DNA from: Powellomyces hirtus
Taxonomy: Eukaryota; Chytridiomycota; Chytridiomycetes; Spizellomycetales; Powellomycetaceae
DNA: 64,000 nt
Reading direction: 5' to 3'
NCBI GenBank assembly: GCA_025526995.1
Contig: JAHLKG010000008.1
Location: 868,001 to 932,000 of the forward strand
Each line of letters opens with the position of its first letter. The first letter of the stretch is position 1. The position numbers and the translations under genes were made by a program. Below the pieces are notes generated by a model. It was given only the letters and a program-made list of their open reading frames with translations, was not told the origin of the DNA and searched no databases. Below, piece after piece: positions 13,101 to 24,042 of the stretch.

Positions 13101-13803
13101 TGACGGCACTGGCATGAATGCAAGCCCGGAGGCGGAAGTGCCTGTGAATCTGGCGATGGAGATTGATAAGAAGGAGGCGGAGGTGGTGGAGCTGATACGG
13201 CGCAGCTCCATTGTTGACACGCGGGTGCCGGACACGCATACTGCGGCTTTGGAGCAGCCTTCAGTGGGGAGAGACCACATTGCAGCGCTGGGTGACGTCC
13301 CTGAGGCGCCTGCACCAATGCGTACCACAAATTCAATAGGCAATCGCTCGGTCGGGGGCCCGCTATGTGCTGTGGGCCTCGTTGCTAAAGATACGATCAA
13401 CGAAATGATGACGATGGAAGTAGCGAGCCGGCCACTCCAAAGTACGTCGAGAGGGGATGTACATCATTCACTGGGTGAAACGCATGCCATCGAGGATGGC
13501 GATGCCCGATCGGCATTATTGATCATGATGGACGTGGGTGGATCCCCTGCCCCATTCCGAGCGGTGGATGCATCTTTGCACATGAGTGCCGTGAACCATG
13601 TGGCAGATGATGACGCGATGATACACCCAGTTCATGATGCCGCGACAACCCAAACGGAAGCACAACTATCACTGGCATCAATGGAGGGAGAAATCCCTTC
13701 AGAGAACCACGCTACCATTTCTGTTGCCGCAGATGTCCCCGAGATGAGTGATACCCACCCGTCCTTGATAAATGGCGCCGATGCGGCCCCAAAGTACACT
13801 TAA
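10111..13803 (+). CDS. ASH2: ASH2-type COMPASS subunit (PHD, winged helix, SPRY)
   Basis: Subunit of the SET1/MLL (COMPASS) H3K4 methyltransferase. Eleven exons: 10111-10578, 10646-10698, 10794-10849, 10924-11050, 11121-11362, 11428-11603, 11668-11803, 11842-12082, 12152-12297, 12385-12582 and 12650-13803; 998 residues. Order of parts: disordered N-terminus; a PHD finger with all C4HC3 ligands (CYCD, LQCASC, WYHQSC, LRCRSC); a winged-helix region (TLTWVDVIHITLLNLSL, FIDLNWKRFW); a basic linker (PKAKRKR); then SPRY (GKWYYEVMINQ, IGWSQ, YGYRDSPGTLFH, GPGDIMGMAISL, NFGPNFRCPPPP). SPRY binds RBBP5 and DPY30-type partners in the family. A further 350-residue acidic, low-complexity tail follows, longer than in animal ASH2L. 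The donor at 11604 is chosen for consensus and phase. Confidence 0.93.
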
Positions 13804-14540
13804 CGCAGTGGCAGGGATGGAGCTTCAAAACGATGATGATAGTATGGCCACGAGTCTGTTAGGCAGTGCAGAGCGGAATGATAGCGGGAATGCTGAGGGA
13901 AACATGCATAGCAGGTCTAGTGGCGAAGGACCTGGGCAGCCGGCAAAGTGAAGTCGTCGCGACTCGGGTGGAGGGTGCGGCAGACGGGACTTGACCACCT
14001 ACTCTCTGGAAAACGAGGCCCACAAGTGTTTGTCAGCATATTCTAGGACTGAGGCCATGTGGCGGTGAAAAGACCTATTCCTTCGTTGACGCGTGAGCTT
14101 CAGAGACTCGGTGCAATCGCCGGAAATGAAAACAGATGAAGACCCATTCTGATATCATAGAAGAGAACCGTGACCGCAACGAAACTGTGCATGAGGACAT
14201 GTGGACCAAGCTAGCGGGACGTAGTTTGGACCCTTGTTCAAAAAGAGTGCGCTAAGCGTAGTCTGATAGTTATATTTTTATGCTGATAGTGGAGTATACC
14301 CAGGATGATGCAGGGTGTCAGTATTGGATATCGTGTTGATAATAACGAGGACTCTAATATAAGCGAGATTATACGCACATCATGAATGATTGGAAAAAAG
14401 TGTGGTTGGGCAGGTAACCATGCAACGGAGCAAAAGGAACGCGTTGCCCAACATTCGGAATGATCCAATTTACAGTAGGACATTCCGCCGGCCAACATTG
14501 GACAAGAAGATTATTTCTTCATCAGCAACGCCTATCTATC
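13804..14540. other. Intergenic region between ASH2 and EF-Ts
   Basis: About 740 bp holding the ASH2 3' end and the EF-Ts promoter. The composition just after the ASH2 stop still resembles its Gly/Asp-rich tail, but every frame is broken. No other feature seen. Confidence 0.5.
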
Positions 14541-15671
14541 ATGTTCAGTCACTACCTCCCACGCACAGTCCGGGCATCCCACCCGCGCCTTGTCCCACTC
14601 TGCCCTCTCTCCCCGCTCGCCCGAACCTTCATCAGCACCCACCCTACTCTCGCCTCCCCCACGCTCGCTCTCGTCGCCCGCCTCCGCAAAGAAACACAGT
14701 GCAGCATCTCCAAAGCGCGCGAAGCGCTCTCCGCGACCTCGGGGACCTCGTACGCCGACGCTCTCGCGTGGCTGCAGAACGATACATTAACATCCGGGGC
14801 CAAGAAAGCCGCCAAGCTTGGGTCAAGGGTGGCCGCGGAGGGCGTAGTGCATGCGCTGTGTCTGGAGAATGGCGCGAGGGGCGTGGTGGTGGAAGTGAAT
14901 GCGGAGACGGATTTTGTGGCGCGGTCCAAGGATTTTGTAGAGTTGGTCAAGAGAGTTGGGGCCACGACGATCATGGTGGGAGATCAGGGGGTGAGGGGAC
15001 AGGGGAACGAGGTGGTGGTGGATGTGCCCGTGGAATTCTTGACCTCGGCCCCGCAGTTGCCGAGCGCGACGGCGGCTGAGGTGGGAGAGTTTAAGACGGT
15101 GCAGGAGGATGTGGTGGAGACGATTGGGAAATTGGGAGAGAATATCAAGATTCGGCGCGCGGTTGTCACATCAACACCAACACCGACAACAGCAGGCCAC
15201 CAAGAGTTCTTTGCGGGCTCATACGCACACTCTGGGGGCGACTCGACCCTCCCGCGCGGGTTTGGCCGGATTGCTGCCCTTGCCGTCCTCCACGTCTCGC
15301 CGCCTACCACAACCACCCCAACCCAAGTATCCGCGCTTCTCACGCTCGCGAACAAGGTCGCACAACATATTGTTGGGTTCAACCCTCAAGTCGTTTCCGA
15401 ATCCGACATTAACCCCACCACCGAAGCAGCATCCGACGGTGAATCGGCGTCCGACCATCTCGACCGCGTGGTCCTCCTCCGCCAACCGTTTGTGTTTGGA
15501 GGTGGGAGTGTGCAGCAGGTGTTGGACCAGGCTGTGGTCGACATTTTTCCAGAGTTGCAAAGGAATGTGAAATTGGAGGTGCGGCAGTTTGTGAGGTGGG
15601 AATGTGGAGAGGGGATTGAGAAGAAGGAGGATAATTTTGTGGAGGAGGTTATGAAACAGGCGGGGTTGTGA
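14541..15671 (+). CDS. TSF1: Mitochondrial elongation factor Ts
   Basis: Guanine-nucleotide exchange factor for mitochondrial EF-Tu. Single exon, 376 residues. The ATG at 14541 starts MFSHYLPRTVRASHPRLVPL, a basic leader without acidic residues, typical of mitochondrial import. The UBA-like N-domain follows (LVARLRKETQCSISKAREAL with the usual KLRExTGxxxxxCKxAL spacing). Then comes the catalytic core motif NAETDFVARSKDF near 14898-14936, which in EF-Ts contacts the EF-Tu nucleotide pocket. The C-terminal core repeats are divergent and contain Thr/Pro-rich inserts (around 15165-15320). No introns, unlike nearly all neighbours. Confidence 0.93.
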   Translation: MFSHYLPRTVRASHPRLVPLCPLSPLARTFISTHPTLASPTLALVARLRKETQCSISKAREALSATSGTSYADALAWLQNDTLTSGAKKAAKLGSRVAAEGVVHALCLENGARGVVVEVNAETDFVARSKDFVELVKRVGATTIMVGDQGVRGQGNEVVVDVPVEFLTSAPQLPSATAAEVGEFKTVQEDVVETIGKLGENIKIRRAVVTSTPTPTTAGHQEFFAGSYAHSGGDSTLPRGFGRIAALAVLHVSPPTTTTPTQVSALLTLANKVAQHIVGFNPQVVSESDINPTTEAASDGESASDHLDRVVLLRQPFVFGGGSVQQVLDQAVVDIFPELQRNVKLEVRQFVRWECGEGIEKKEDNFVEEVMKQAGL

Positions 15672-16160
15672 ATTGCAGGGTGGTAAACGAGGAAATGTTT
15701 AGTTTTTTATTGTATATTTAGATAGATAGGAAATGTTGAATTAGATGCATGTCTTTGTCTTCATTGAGAGCGTTGCTTGAAGAACGCGCGGCCACTGGAC
15801 ATGCCTACCAGACTGCAAAAGCCCGTTATCAACTGCTTTAACGTCGAGGAAATTGTCACAATAAAGCGCGTACGTGTTATTTCTAATTCCTAGTAGTTGG
15901 TGAAGGGGTTGTTGAGCGAGGAGGGTTGGATGCAATAAAGAAAGCGAGATCTTCTAAATTAACGTGAGGAGAGATGCTGCTATGAACCTATTTTCTAGGT
16001 ATGTGCTGGTGGCATGGCGAGGTGTGTGAGACTAGGTGGGGGAAATAAAGAAGTCTATGACTGGCTGAAGCCTGAGTAGACTAGCGACTCCTAGTGTAGC
16101 AATTAGCCGCGCCGAGTGTTTTGAGTTGCTTTTCAATTTGTTTTGCGGTTTGAATTAGGA
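15672..16160. other. Convergent intergenic region, EF-Ts / beta-tubulin
   Basis: About 490 bp of AT-rich 3' flanking sequence of two convergent genes. No ORF, repeat or RNA gene that I can support. Confidence 0.5.
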
Positions 16161-17767
16161 TTATTCTTGGTCCTGGTAGCTATCCTGCTCTTGGTAGCCG
16201 TCCTGGTCCTCTGCGGGAGAAAAAACAAATAGCGAGTTTCAATAATCTATAGGGTGGTGGGGGTTCCTGCTATGTATACATGCGACGATTCTCACCTTCA
16301 ATGCCCTCCTCTTCGGCAGACGCATCCTGGTACTGCTGGTACTCTGAGATGAGGTCGGCCATGTTGGATTCCGCCTCGGTGAATTCCATCTCGTCCATGC
16401 CTTCGCCCGTGTACCAGTGCAAGAAGGCCTTGCGACGGAACATGGCGCTGAACTGGACCTGGACGCGCTTGAAAGGTTCCTGGATAGACGTAGTGTTGCC
16501 AATAAAGGTGGCCGACATTTTCAGGCCGCGGGGAGGAATATCGCAAACTAAGCGGAGGAAAGTGACGAGGTGAGCACGGAGAAGCGTGTTTCAGGAGTAT
16601 GCAAGGGTTATTTTGTGACTTACTGGCAGTCTTGATGTTGCTGGGAATCCATTCGACAAAGTAGCTAGAGTTTTTGGTCTGCATGTTGTACATTTGCTGT
16701 TCAACCTCTTTTGTGCTGACTTTCCCTCTGAAAATGGTGGAGACAGTCAAGTAACGACCGTGGCGGGGGTCGCAAGCAGCCATCATGTTCTTGGCATCAA
16801 ACAGCTGCGCGGTCAGTTCAGGAACGGTGAGGGAGCTGTAGGCTTGGGACCCACGGGCAGTCAAGGGAGCGAATCCGACGGTGAAGAAGTGCAGACGCGG
16901 GAAGGGGACCATGTTGACGGCCAGTTTGCGCAGATCGGCGTTGAGCTGACCAGGGAAACGCAGGCAGGTCGTGATGCCCGAGATCACAGTGGACACAAGA
17001 TGGTTGAGGTCGCTGTAAGCTGGGGATGTGATTTTGAGCGTGCGGAGACAAATGTCGTACAGAGCCTCGTTGTCAATCATGAATGAAAGGTCAGAGTTCT
17101 CGACCAGTTGATGGATGGCCAGGGTAGCGTTGTATGGTTCCACAACGGTGTCGGAAACTTTGGGGGAAGGCATCACAGAGAAGGTGGCAAGCATACGGTC
17201 GGGGAATTCTTCGCGGATCTATGAGTCAGACAGAGAACGAAGTTTGAGACTCAAAATTCGCACTGGTACAGTGGTATGGGACTGAGAGACGGATTGCCCT
17301 ACCTTAGAGACCAGCAGCGATCCCATTCCAGATCCCGTACCTCCACCGAGCGAGTGAAACACCTGGAAACCCTGCAGAGAGTCCGAATTCTCGGCTTCCT
17401 TCCTCACCACGTCCAAAACGCTTTCCACCAGTTCCGCTCCTTCCGTGTAATAACCCTTTGCCCAGTTGTTACCAGCGCCCGACTGACCAAACACAAAATT
17501 GTCCGGTCGGTACAGCTGGCCGTAAGGACCGGCACGCGCAGAGTCCATAGTTCCAGGCTCGAGGTCAACCAACACGGCTCTCGGCACGTACTTTCCACCG
17601 CTGGCTTCATTGTAGTAGACGCTGATGCGCTCCAGCTGCAAGTCGGAATCACCCTGGTAATGACCAGTGGGATCTATACCGTGCTCGTCGCTAACGACTT
17701 CCCAGAATTTGGCACCAATTTGATTTCCACATTGGCCCGCGTGGACGGAGACGATTTCACGAGGCAT
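16161..17767 (-). CDS. TUB2: Beta-tubulin
   Basis: Microtubule subunit, 453 residues. Exons are 17767-17303, 17218-16624, 16547-16296 and 16210-16161. Diagnostic motifs: [32 protein letters not shown], the GTP-binding [40 protein letters not shown], and an acidic Gln/Tyr-rich tail ending in [11 protein letters not shown]. Two oddities: the start reads MPREI instead of the near-invariant MREI. The residue equivalent to Glu198 is Leu (NSDLSF where most species have SDETF/Y), while Phe167 and Phe200 are kept. Position 198 lies in the benzimidazole-binding site in known fungi. Confidence 0.98.
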
Positions 17768-18666
17768 GGTGAAGGACTGGTATGAAGATTGCTAAAACCA
17801 AGAACGAGGAGGGAAAATCAGCATCAATCTTATTTCTCGCCAAATCCGGGGGGGTTTTTTTTTCTCCCAGTAAACAAAGCCTTTTCCCAAGGTGACGCGC
17901 CATTCTCCATCTTGGAGCAGCGGCTTGCTAACACTCACCTAGAATTCAAGGATTTGCAGAGTGTACAGGAAGGGTGATAGTTGGAGGGATATAAGAATGG
18001 ATAGAGGGTCGGGGTATGTTTGAAAAAGCGATGGTGACCAGCGAGATGGTCAAGATTGCGGGACGGGAAGCAGGGCGATGGGGGCAAAGAAAGACGCCTC
18101 AAAACCAAACAGTCGAACAATGGCTGGCTGCTTGGGTTCGACGCGCCGCTTTTTTTGATCCATCAATCCATTCCTCCGCTTCAGAAAAAAAAAAGAACTC
18201 TTTATTTGTCGCACACTTTCAGACCTCCCCAAAAATAAATTCTTGTTCATCGTTTTGATTATTCCTTCTCCAGAGTGTGCACTCTTAGTGTGAAACTAGA
18301 ACGCGCGAACTTTTCCGTTGAGGCTTTTCGACACGGATTCGCGTAAGCATTCTTGCCCAACTCAACCTTTTTGGGAAAGAGAATCGAATCCCAGGGGAGG
18401 GAAATAGACTTCCTCCTTGGGCTTCATCCCAGGGCAAGGTTCTCACGTCAATGTTCAGTGGGCAGAGAGTGTGTGTCAAATGGATAATGAAAATATCAAC
18501 GATACTATTTAGCTAAAAAAAAAAGATGCACTAAGTCGAATCTACCACTACTACAAGTGGAAGATGGTCCCTAAGCTACTATGTGCAATATGAATGAATA
18601 CAAGCTACTATGTGCAATATGAATGAATAGAAGGAATGATGGGTACAAAAAAGACGTCCAGAATGT
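17768..18666. promoter_or_regulatory. Beta-tubulin upstream region and 3' flank of the GPI-protein gene
   Basis: Nine hundred bases between two minus-strand genes. Near the tubulin start there is a G-run followed by a T-run (about 17848-17863). A 28-bp direct repeat lies at 18573-18629. No gene is supported. Confidence 0.5.
18573..18629. repeat. 28-bp direct repeat, two copies, 1 bp apart
   Basis: The unit starting AAGCTACTATGTGCAATATG occurs at 18573-18600 and 18602-18629. It sits just downstream of the GPI-protein stop codon, so both copies would be in its 3' UTR. Confidence 0.9.
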
Positions 18667-19358
18667 TTACGCCATGATAAGACTACCAACAACTGCAGCA
18701 ACAGCGGCCACAGGAAACCCAGGAACCATATGAGCTGCGCTGTTGGGCTTTGTGTCAGAACCGGCAGCGGCAGCGGCTTCAGACGAAGTAGCGGTGGGTG
18801 CAAGAGTGCGAGTGCCACGGATGCCTGCGGGAACCGTGCCGATGAGAGATGTTCCCGGAACACCAGCGATGGTCGCCGAGGCAATGATGGACGAACCAGA
18901 GGCCTTGCAGGTAGCGCAGTGCGCCATCATTTGTCCGTTGACGATTGGTACATTGGTTGAGTTCGCGCAGGCGGCAGTGTGGCTAACAATAGCAAGAGAG
19001 CACGTATCAGAAAATCAAGTCGAAGAATGCACGAGTGGGATCAATGTGTCAAAAGTACTTGACAGGAGAGCGTTCCGGACAGGAAATCATACCAGGTCAT
19101 AATGGTTTTGTAGCCAGCACACAAGCAGCAGGAGTAGTTTTCGGACTGTTGCTGAGCACTAGCGCAAGCATCCACAACAGAGGTTCCAGGGGGTTGAAGC
19201 AGCCTGTTTCCGCCAAGGAGACTGTTGGAAATGCACACGTCGAATGAGGTTTGCACGTCGAGTCCGCAGTCCTTGGCATACTCAGCCTGAGCAGAGACGG
19301 ACTGTGTAGCCAGGACAAGGGCGCTGAGGAGGGCGATTATGTGACGAGCGTTGAACAT
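18667..19358 (-). CDS. Small cysteine-containing secreted protein, probably GPI-anchored
   Basis: Not assigned to a named family. Two exons, 19358-19093 and 18982-18667, give 193 residues. The first 23 residues (MFNARHIIALLSALVLATQS...) form a clear signal peptide with cleavage likely after SVSA. The mature part has Cys pairs (CGLDVQTSFDVC, YSCCLCAG, CHTAAC, AHCATC) like small fungal cell-wall or CFEM-like proteins, though the CFEM pattern is not complete. A Ser/Thr/Ala stretch follows, then a hydrophobic C-terminus ending in AAVAAVVGSLIMA, as expected for GPI attachment. A TATA box precedes it, suggesting strong or regulated expression at the cell surface. Confidence 0.8.
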
Positions 19359-20028
19359 GTTGCTTGCAGATGTGTTGCTTGAGTGAGAGATGGGAATTCG
19401 GAAGGCGGAGGACGGAGGAAGTGCGTACTTTTATACTTTTAAGGCTGTTGGAAAAGACGAGTGACATCTTGCACACCCCGCGTGCATGTGGCTCAGCCCC
19501 GCATGGGAGTGGAGTGAGTGATCACACAAATAACACGCACAACCTCCAGCTTCATCAACCAAAAAAAGAGTGGAGGCTTTAACGTCAGTGCATAGGAAAA
19601 GATGGAAGGAGTCTGTAGCATGGGAGTCAGGGCATGGAGGCGGTCGCATGTAGGGAAAGTTACCCCAGATGTCAGTGACAGACAGGCCGCGTTAGAGGGA
19701 CCGAGAACAAATCAGTTCGCTACCCCATTGTTATTCCTAGAATACTTCCCTTTACTAGACTCCTTCTCTTTACCCCATATATTTTGTATTCCTCATTCTA
19801 CTGCATCCATCTGTAATCTGTGAATGACAGCAGACGCAAAGATGTTTGAGTGATCGATTTTGAGACGCGTTTCTCTAAATGCATTTCATAGCCACCCGTT
19901 GCGTCAGCATGTTCGGAGTTTGGGCAGGTCGCTGTCATATCCGCGTCCTGCTGAAAGGGGGGCGCCTAGCTACATGCAACCATACGCCTAATAAACCGAA
20001 GATCCTCCCTCTCCCATACACACACAAT
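19359..20028. promoter_or_regulatory. Divergent upstream region, secreted protein / coiled-coil gene
   Basis: About 670 bp between divergent starts. Apart from the TATA box noted separately I see no further element or gene. Confidence 0.45.
19428..19435 (-). promoter_or_regulatory. TATA box of the secreted-protein gene
   Basis: TATAAAAG on the minus strand, about 70 bp upstream of the start codon at 19358. Position and sequence fit a canonical TATA element. Most other genes in this window have no such box. Confidence 0.6.
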
Positions 20029-21963
20029 ATGGCATCCTCACATCACTCGTACTCTTCCTACCCAGCCTTTCAGCTACGATACCCTCTCGGCAAATCATTC
20101 GCAACCGGTATGCACATTCTTACCCTTCTCATTCTTCGCGCCGGCCCATATCTGACCGATTTGGCGTGACGCTCTGTAGCGGGCCTCAAACAACACTCCC
20201 CAACCCGCCCACGGACAGCGCCATCTTCAGACAAACATCACAGTTATGCGCACCATCCGCCGCGGCCAGAAAGCAGCGCTGCGAAACGCAACACAGCTCC
20301 CCAGCAGCGGACGCGGACGGGCGATGAGTATGTAAAGAATTTGCAGCAGCAAATCTATCTCCTGGAGCTCGAGACGCGATATCTGTAAGTTGAGAATGCA
20401 GGCCTCCATGATTGGTCCTTATTGAGTCTAGCCCGCATGATTTCGACGACTAACTGCTATTTTTGTCCTGTCTTCAGACGAGCCGGTCGATCAGGTATGT
20501 TTCTTCCTTTGTGAATCGAGTCAAAAGCAGCTGGAAGAAGCAGGTAGTGATACACATGATGCTGACTACTGCGAACCCTGTTTCTGCTTCAGATGATGGC
20601 ACACCATTTCCACTAGCTTCCGGACCACGGTCGGGGACGCCGCCAACCTCAGATCGCGCCGCGCCGGCAGCGCCGCTGGGAGAAGTCATCCAAGACTTGC
20701 GAGGCAAATACGTCGAGCTGCAAGAGGGGTATCGACAGGAAGTCGAGGTATATATCCAATTACAAACCCAAACTACGATATGACGAAGCCTCTCTAACCG
20801 CTTCCCACAGACCCTCAAATCCGACCTGCAAGCCCTGCAAACAACGCACGCCTCCAGCACCCAGCAACTCTCCACGCTCAAATCCCAAGTAGCGAGCCTA
20901 ACCTCGCAACTAGCGAAATCAGAATCCACCGCGTCTCGAGACCGGGAATCTCTGCAGATGGAATTAAGTGCTGCTAAACAACGCCTGGACGCGGCGGGAG
21001 CGGAAGTCGAGCGGTGGGAGGGACTGTACGAGGATGGTGTGGCCGCGTGTGAGGAGTTGCGCAAGGATGCGGTTAAAATGGAGGCTGTGTTGAGTTCGGA
21101 GAAGAACAAGGTGGGTGGGACGCCAGAATGGAAATGACAGAGATAGTGTGTGCTGATGGTGGACATCTCTCGGACAGGTGTTTGAGTTGGAGTCGGTCAA
21201 CAAACGCTTGGAGAAGCGGATCGAAGAGTTGTGTGAAGAAAATTCATCCATAAAAGTATGCGACAGTACCATTTGCCTCCGTCGGGAATACATGTTGACC
21301 AGATGTTTCAAACAGCACGCCGCACCGCCAGCTCCAAGCGACACCACCAGCGGCTCCCTCCGCGCTCTCCAAGCAACCCTGACCACCCTCCAAGCCTCCC
21401 TCACCTCCCTCAACGAAACCCACAGCCCGCAGGGCGCGCACATCACCAACATCACGACGCAACTCCAAGTCGCGCAACACGCCAACAAAGCTCTCAGCGT
21501 GCGCGTCGAAGAACTCACGTCGGAACTCACCGCCGCCCAATCACGCGCATCCACCTCCTCCACGCGCAACACGGAACTCGAACGTCAAACCGCGCACTTG
21601 ACCGCCGACCTTACCCGCGCCACGTCCGCGCGCACCTCACTCACGTCCCGCCTCGCATCCCTTACGGCCCTCACTGCTGCCCACCAGCAACGTATTGCCC
21701 AACTCGAGTCGCAGATGCAGACCCTCAGCGGGGAGAAAACGAAGGCGGCAAGTGAGTGTGAGACTCATTTGAAGGAATTTGAGCAGACGAAAACGAGGAA
21801 TGCGGATTTGGAGGCCGAGCTCGAGCAGGTCAAAGCCAAACTGAAGCAGGTCAAACGCTTGGAAGACCTGGTTAGAGTCGCCGAGGAACGTGGGGAGGGT
21901 TACATCGAAGTTGTGAGGCAGCTGAAAGGCGGACTGAGAGATGGCGGTGTGTGGACCGTGTAG
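20029..21963 (+). CDS. Uncharacterised coiled-coil protein
   Basis: Seven exons (20029-20107, 20180-20384, 20478-20494, 20593-20747, 20811-21110, 21178-21255, 21316-21963) give 493 residues. The third exon is only 17 nt. A disordered basic N-terminus leads to a compact segment, EYVKNLQQQIYLLELETRYL, that looks conserved. Continuous coiled coil then runs to the end (for example VFELESVNKRLEKRIEEL and long Leu/Ala/Ser/Thr heptads). No enzymatic domain. A cytoskeletal or flagellar role would be typical for such architecture but is only a guess. If the intron at 21256-21315 is retained, 20 extra residues are added in frame. Confidence 0.75.
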
Positions 21964-24042
21964 ACTTGACCTTGCTGCACAAAACGCTTTTCCTATCTCT
22001 TCATATCATGTTATATACATAGAATAATTATGTCTTTGTTTCAAAACTCATCTTGTTGTTGGCATTGAACAATCCTAGCACTCTGCATTCCGGGGGTCCG
22101 CCATTCTCGATCGATACCGTGATATGGCTATTGCAATTATTCACAGGACGACGGCGGCCCACATGTTTATTTACAACAACGGCGTTCAGACTGGGAAGGC
22201 TATGAGTGGTCCGAGCCTGCTCAGCAACCCACATCGACAACTGTAGGGATGACCAACGGTTTCGAACAACCCGAACTTGCGCAACGACTCGAATATACTG
22301 TAATCATGATGTATGCGGGCTGAAGGGAGATGGAACAACGGCCGCAATTACGACCGCATATCAATTACGGTACATTATTAGAATCAGGATCAGAAATGGC
22401 ATTTCAATTCAAGCCGCGGAAGCGGTGTCCGCGTACAGGAATGCGAGCGGGAGCGGAATACAGAAGGGCGGCTTATCATTAGCACGCGCGGATTACCGTT
22501 CTTGGTTAGCCAGCTGAGTTGGGGGGGTTTTTTTTTTCGGGAGACCTTTTTTTTCAGGCCATCGCTTTTTTTTTTTAATTCACGTTTTTTTTTTGGGAGT
22601 TTGTGTCATCGCAATGTCTCACAAAACGGACAACCCCAGGGCTTGGCGGGGCAGAGGGTGTGGCCGCAGTCTTGTTGCCCTGTCGGAGGGGTTCCGGGGG
22701 TGGGCTAAAGTTGACACTGTTGGTCGCCAATTTACCACTTTTGGGGGGTCTCTGGCCGTACTACAGTAGTAGCTATGATAGTGGGAAGTGTGCTAAAGTC
22801 TAAGCCACGCCCCGAAAGAAACGCGAACACAAAGAAACGCCACACCGCGTACATCGGGCCGCCGCGATTTCACGCAGGCAGGACTCCGAGCCATGGACCA
22901 TGGTCTTTTTGGTTCAGGTTCCGTGAGTCGTCAGTCGTGCCGTTGTGGTCATTCACACAGTGGCAGGTTTGGCGTACTGGTATCGTTACAGGATTGCCCG
23001 ACCATGACAGCAAGCAACGGGTGGTGGTAGGATGTGGCTACAACCTAAAAAAAAAGGAGTCATGTTGGTGTTGCGTCCCCACCTCATCAACCACAGCGTC
23101 ATCCACTGATGCAACCATTCACGGACCTGAAGCCAGCCCACTTTCAAACTTCTGGTGGCTGCATTATGAATTTTGTGTTCCCCCGCCCTCTTTATGCGAA
23201 ATTGGGAGTGGGAAAGCCGCTATATCCAAAAACGTACCCTAATGATGATATACCCACGGTTGATGGGGGGCGAAAAAAGTGCACCCCACAGACCCCGCAT
23301 CTGGGTTGGCGATATTCATTATCGCAACGGTCATCACAACAGGACCCACTCCAAACTTGCTCACACCACACGTCTTGCGCGGGGGAGATGCGTACGTAGC
23401 CTGACCGTTCTCCGCCGGGGGTTTGCGTTTTGCCAATCGATCGAGAACGGCCTGTACAAATAATTCATCAGCCATGTGGGCCTCGTGAACATCATGGACT
23501 TTTTTCACCCACCCACTCTGAGTCAGCGTAAACGGAATTCAACTTCCCTATACACATGATAGTTTGGACCGACACTTGGGCCTCACCATTTTTTCATAAT
23601 CCCACCAGTCCAGTTGTGGGGTCAGGCCTCGGGGATTGGTCGCACCATCATCGTACAGCACCCATTTTATACAGCACAGTTATCAGTGGCCGCCCACTTC
23701 CGGATCCCCCACCAAGCCCCCAAGCCCCCTCTGACCCGTTAGCACATACCGTGCCTTTCTTCCTGCCCTTTAATATCTGCAGCCCCACGGACGGAAAACC
23801 CCCACGATCTGTTTCCTTTCCCTCCTTCAGGGATCCGTCTTGCATACGGCTTTTTTTTCCTTTGACCACCGAGGAGGTACTCGTTCATAATTCCCACCTC
23901 TTTTCTTTACGAGGATTGTTCCATATTTTCGCTTTCCGTTCACGGTGACCCGCGCATTTGCCCTCCCCTCCCATCCCACGTAGTATATACCGTAGCGTTC
24001 TCCACGAGCGTCCGTCAGACACAATCTACCCCCTTCTGTGCA
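21964..24042. other. 2-kb gene-free region upstream of the zinc-finger gene
   Basis: The longest gap in the window. It contains a cluster of T-runs (22521-22594) and scattered short frames without domain content. No RNA gene, transposon or terminal repeats recognised. It probably includes an extended promoter or 5' UTR of the transcription-factor gene. A TATATA stretch lies about 50 bp before its start codon. Confidence 0.5.
22521..22594. repeat. Array of four poly-T runs at about 19-bp spacing
   Basis: A run of seven G and ten T at 22521-22537 is followed by T-runs at about 22547-22554, 22566-22576 and 22585-22594. Such tracts exclude nucleosomes in fungi. A similar G-run/T-run junction lies near 17850. 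Confidence 0.7.

Noticed and set aside
22502..22708. Phe-rich plus-strand ORF
   Set aside because: Produced by homopolymer T-runs; no coding character.
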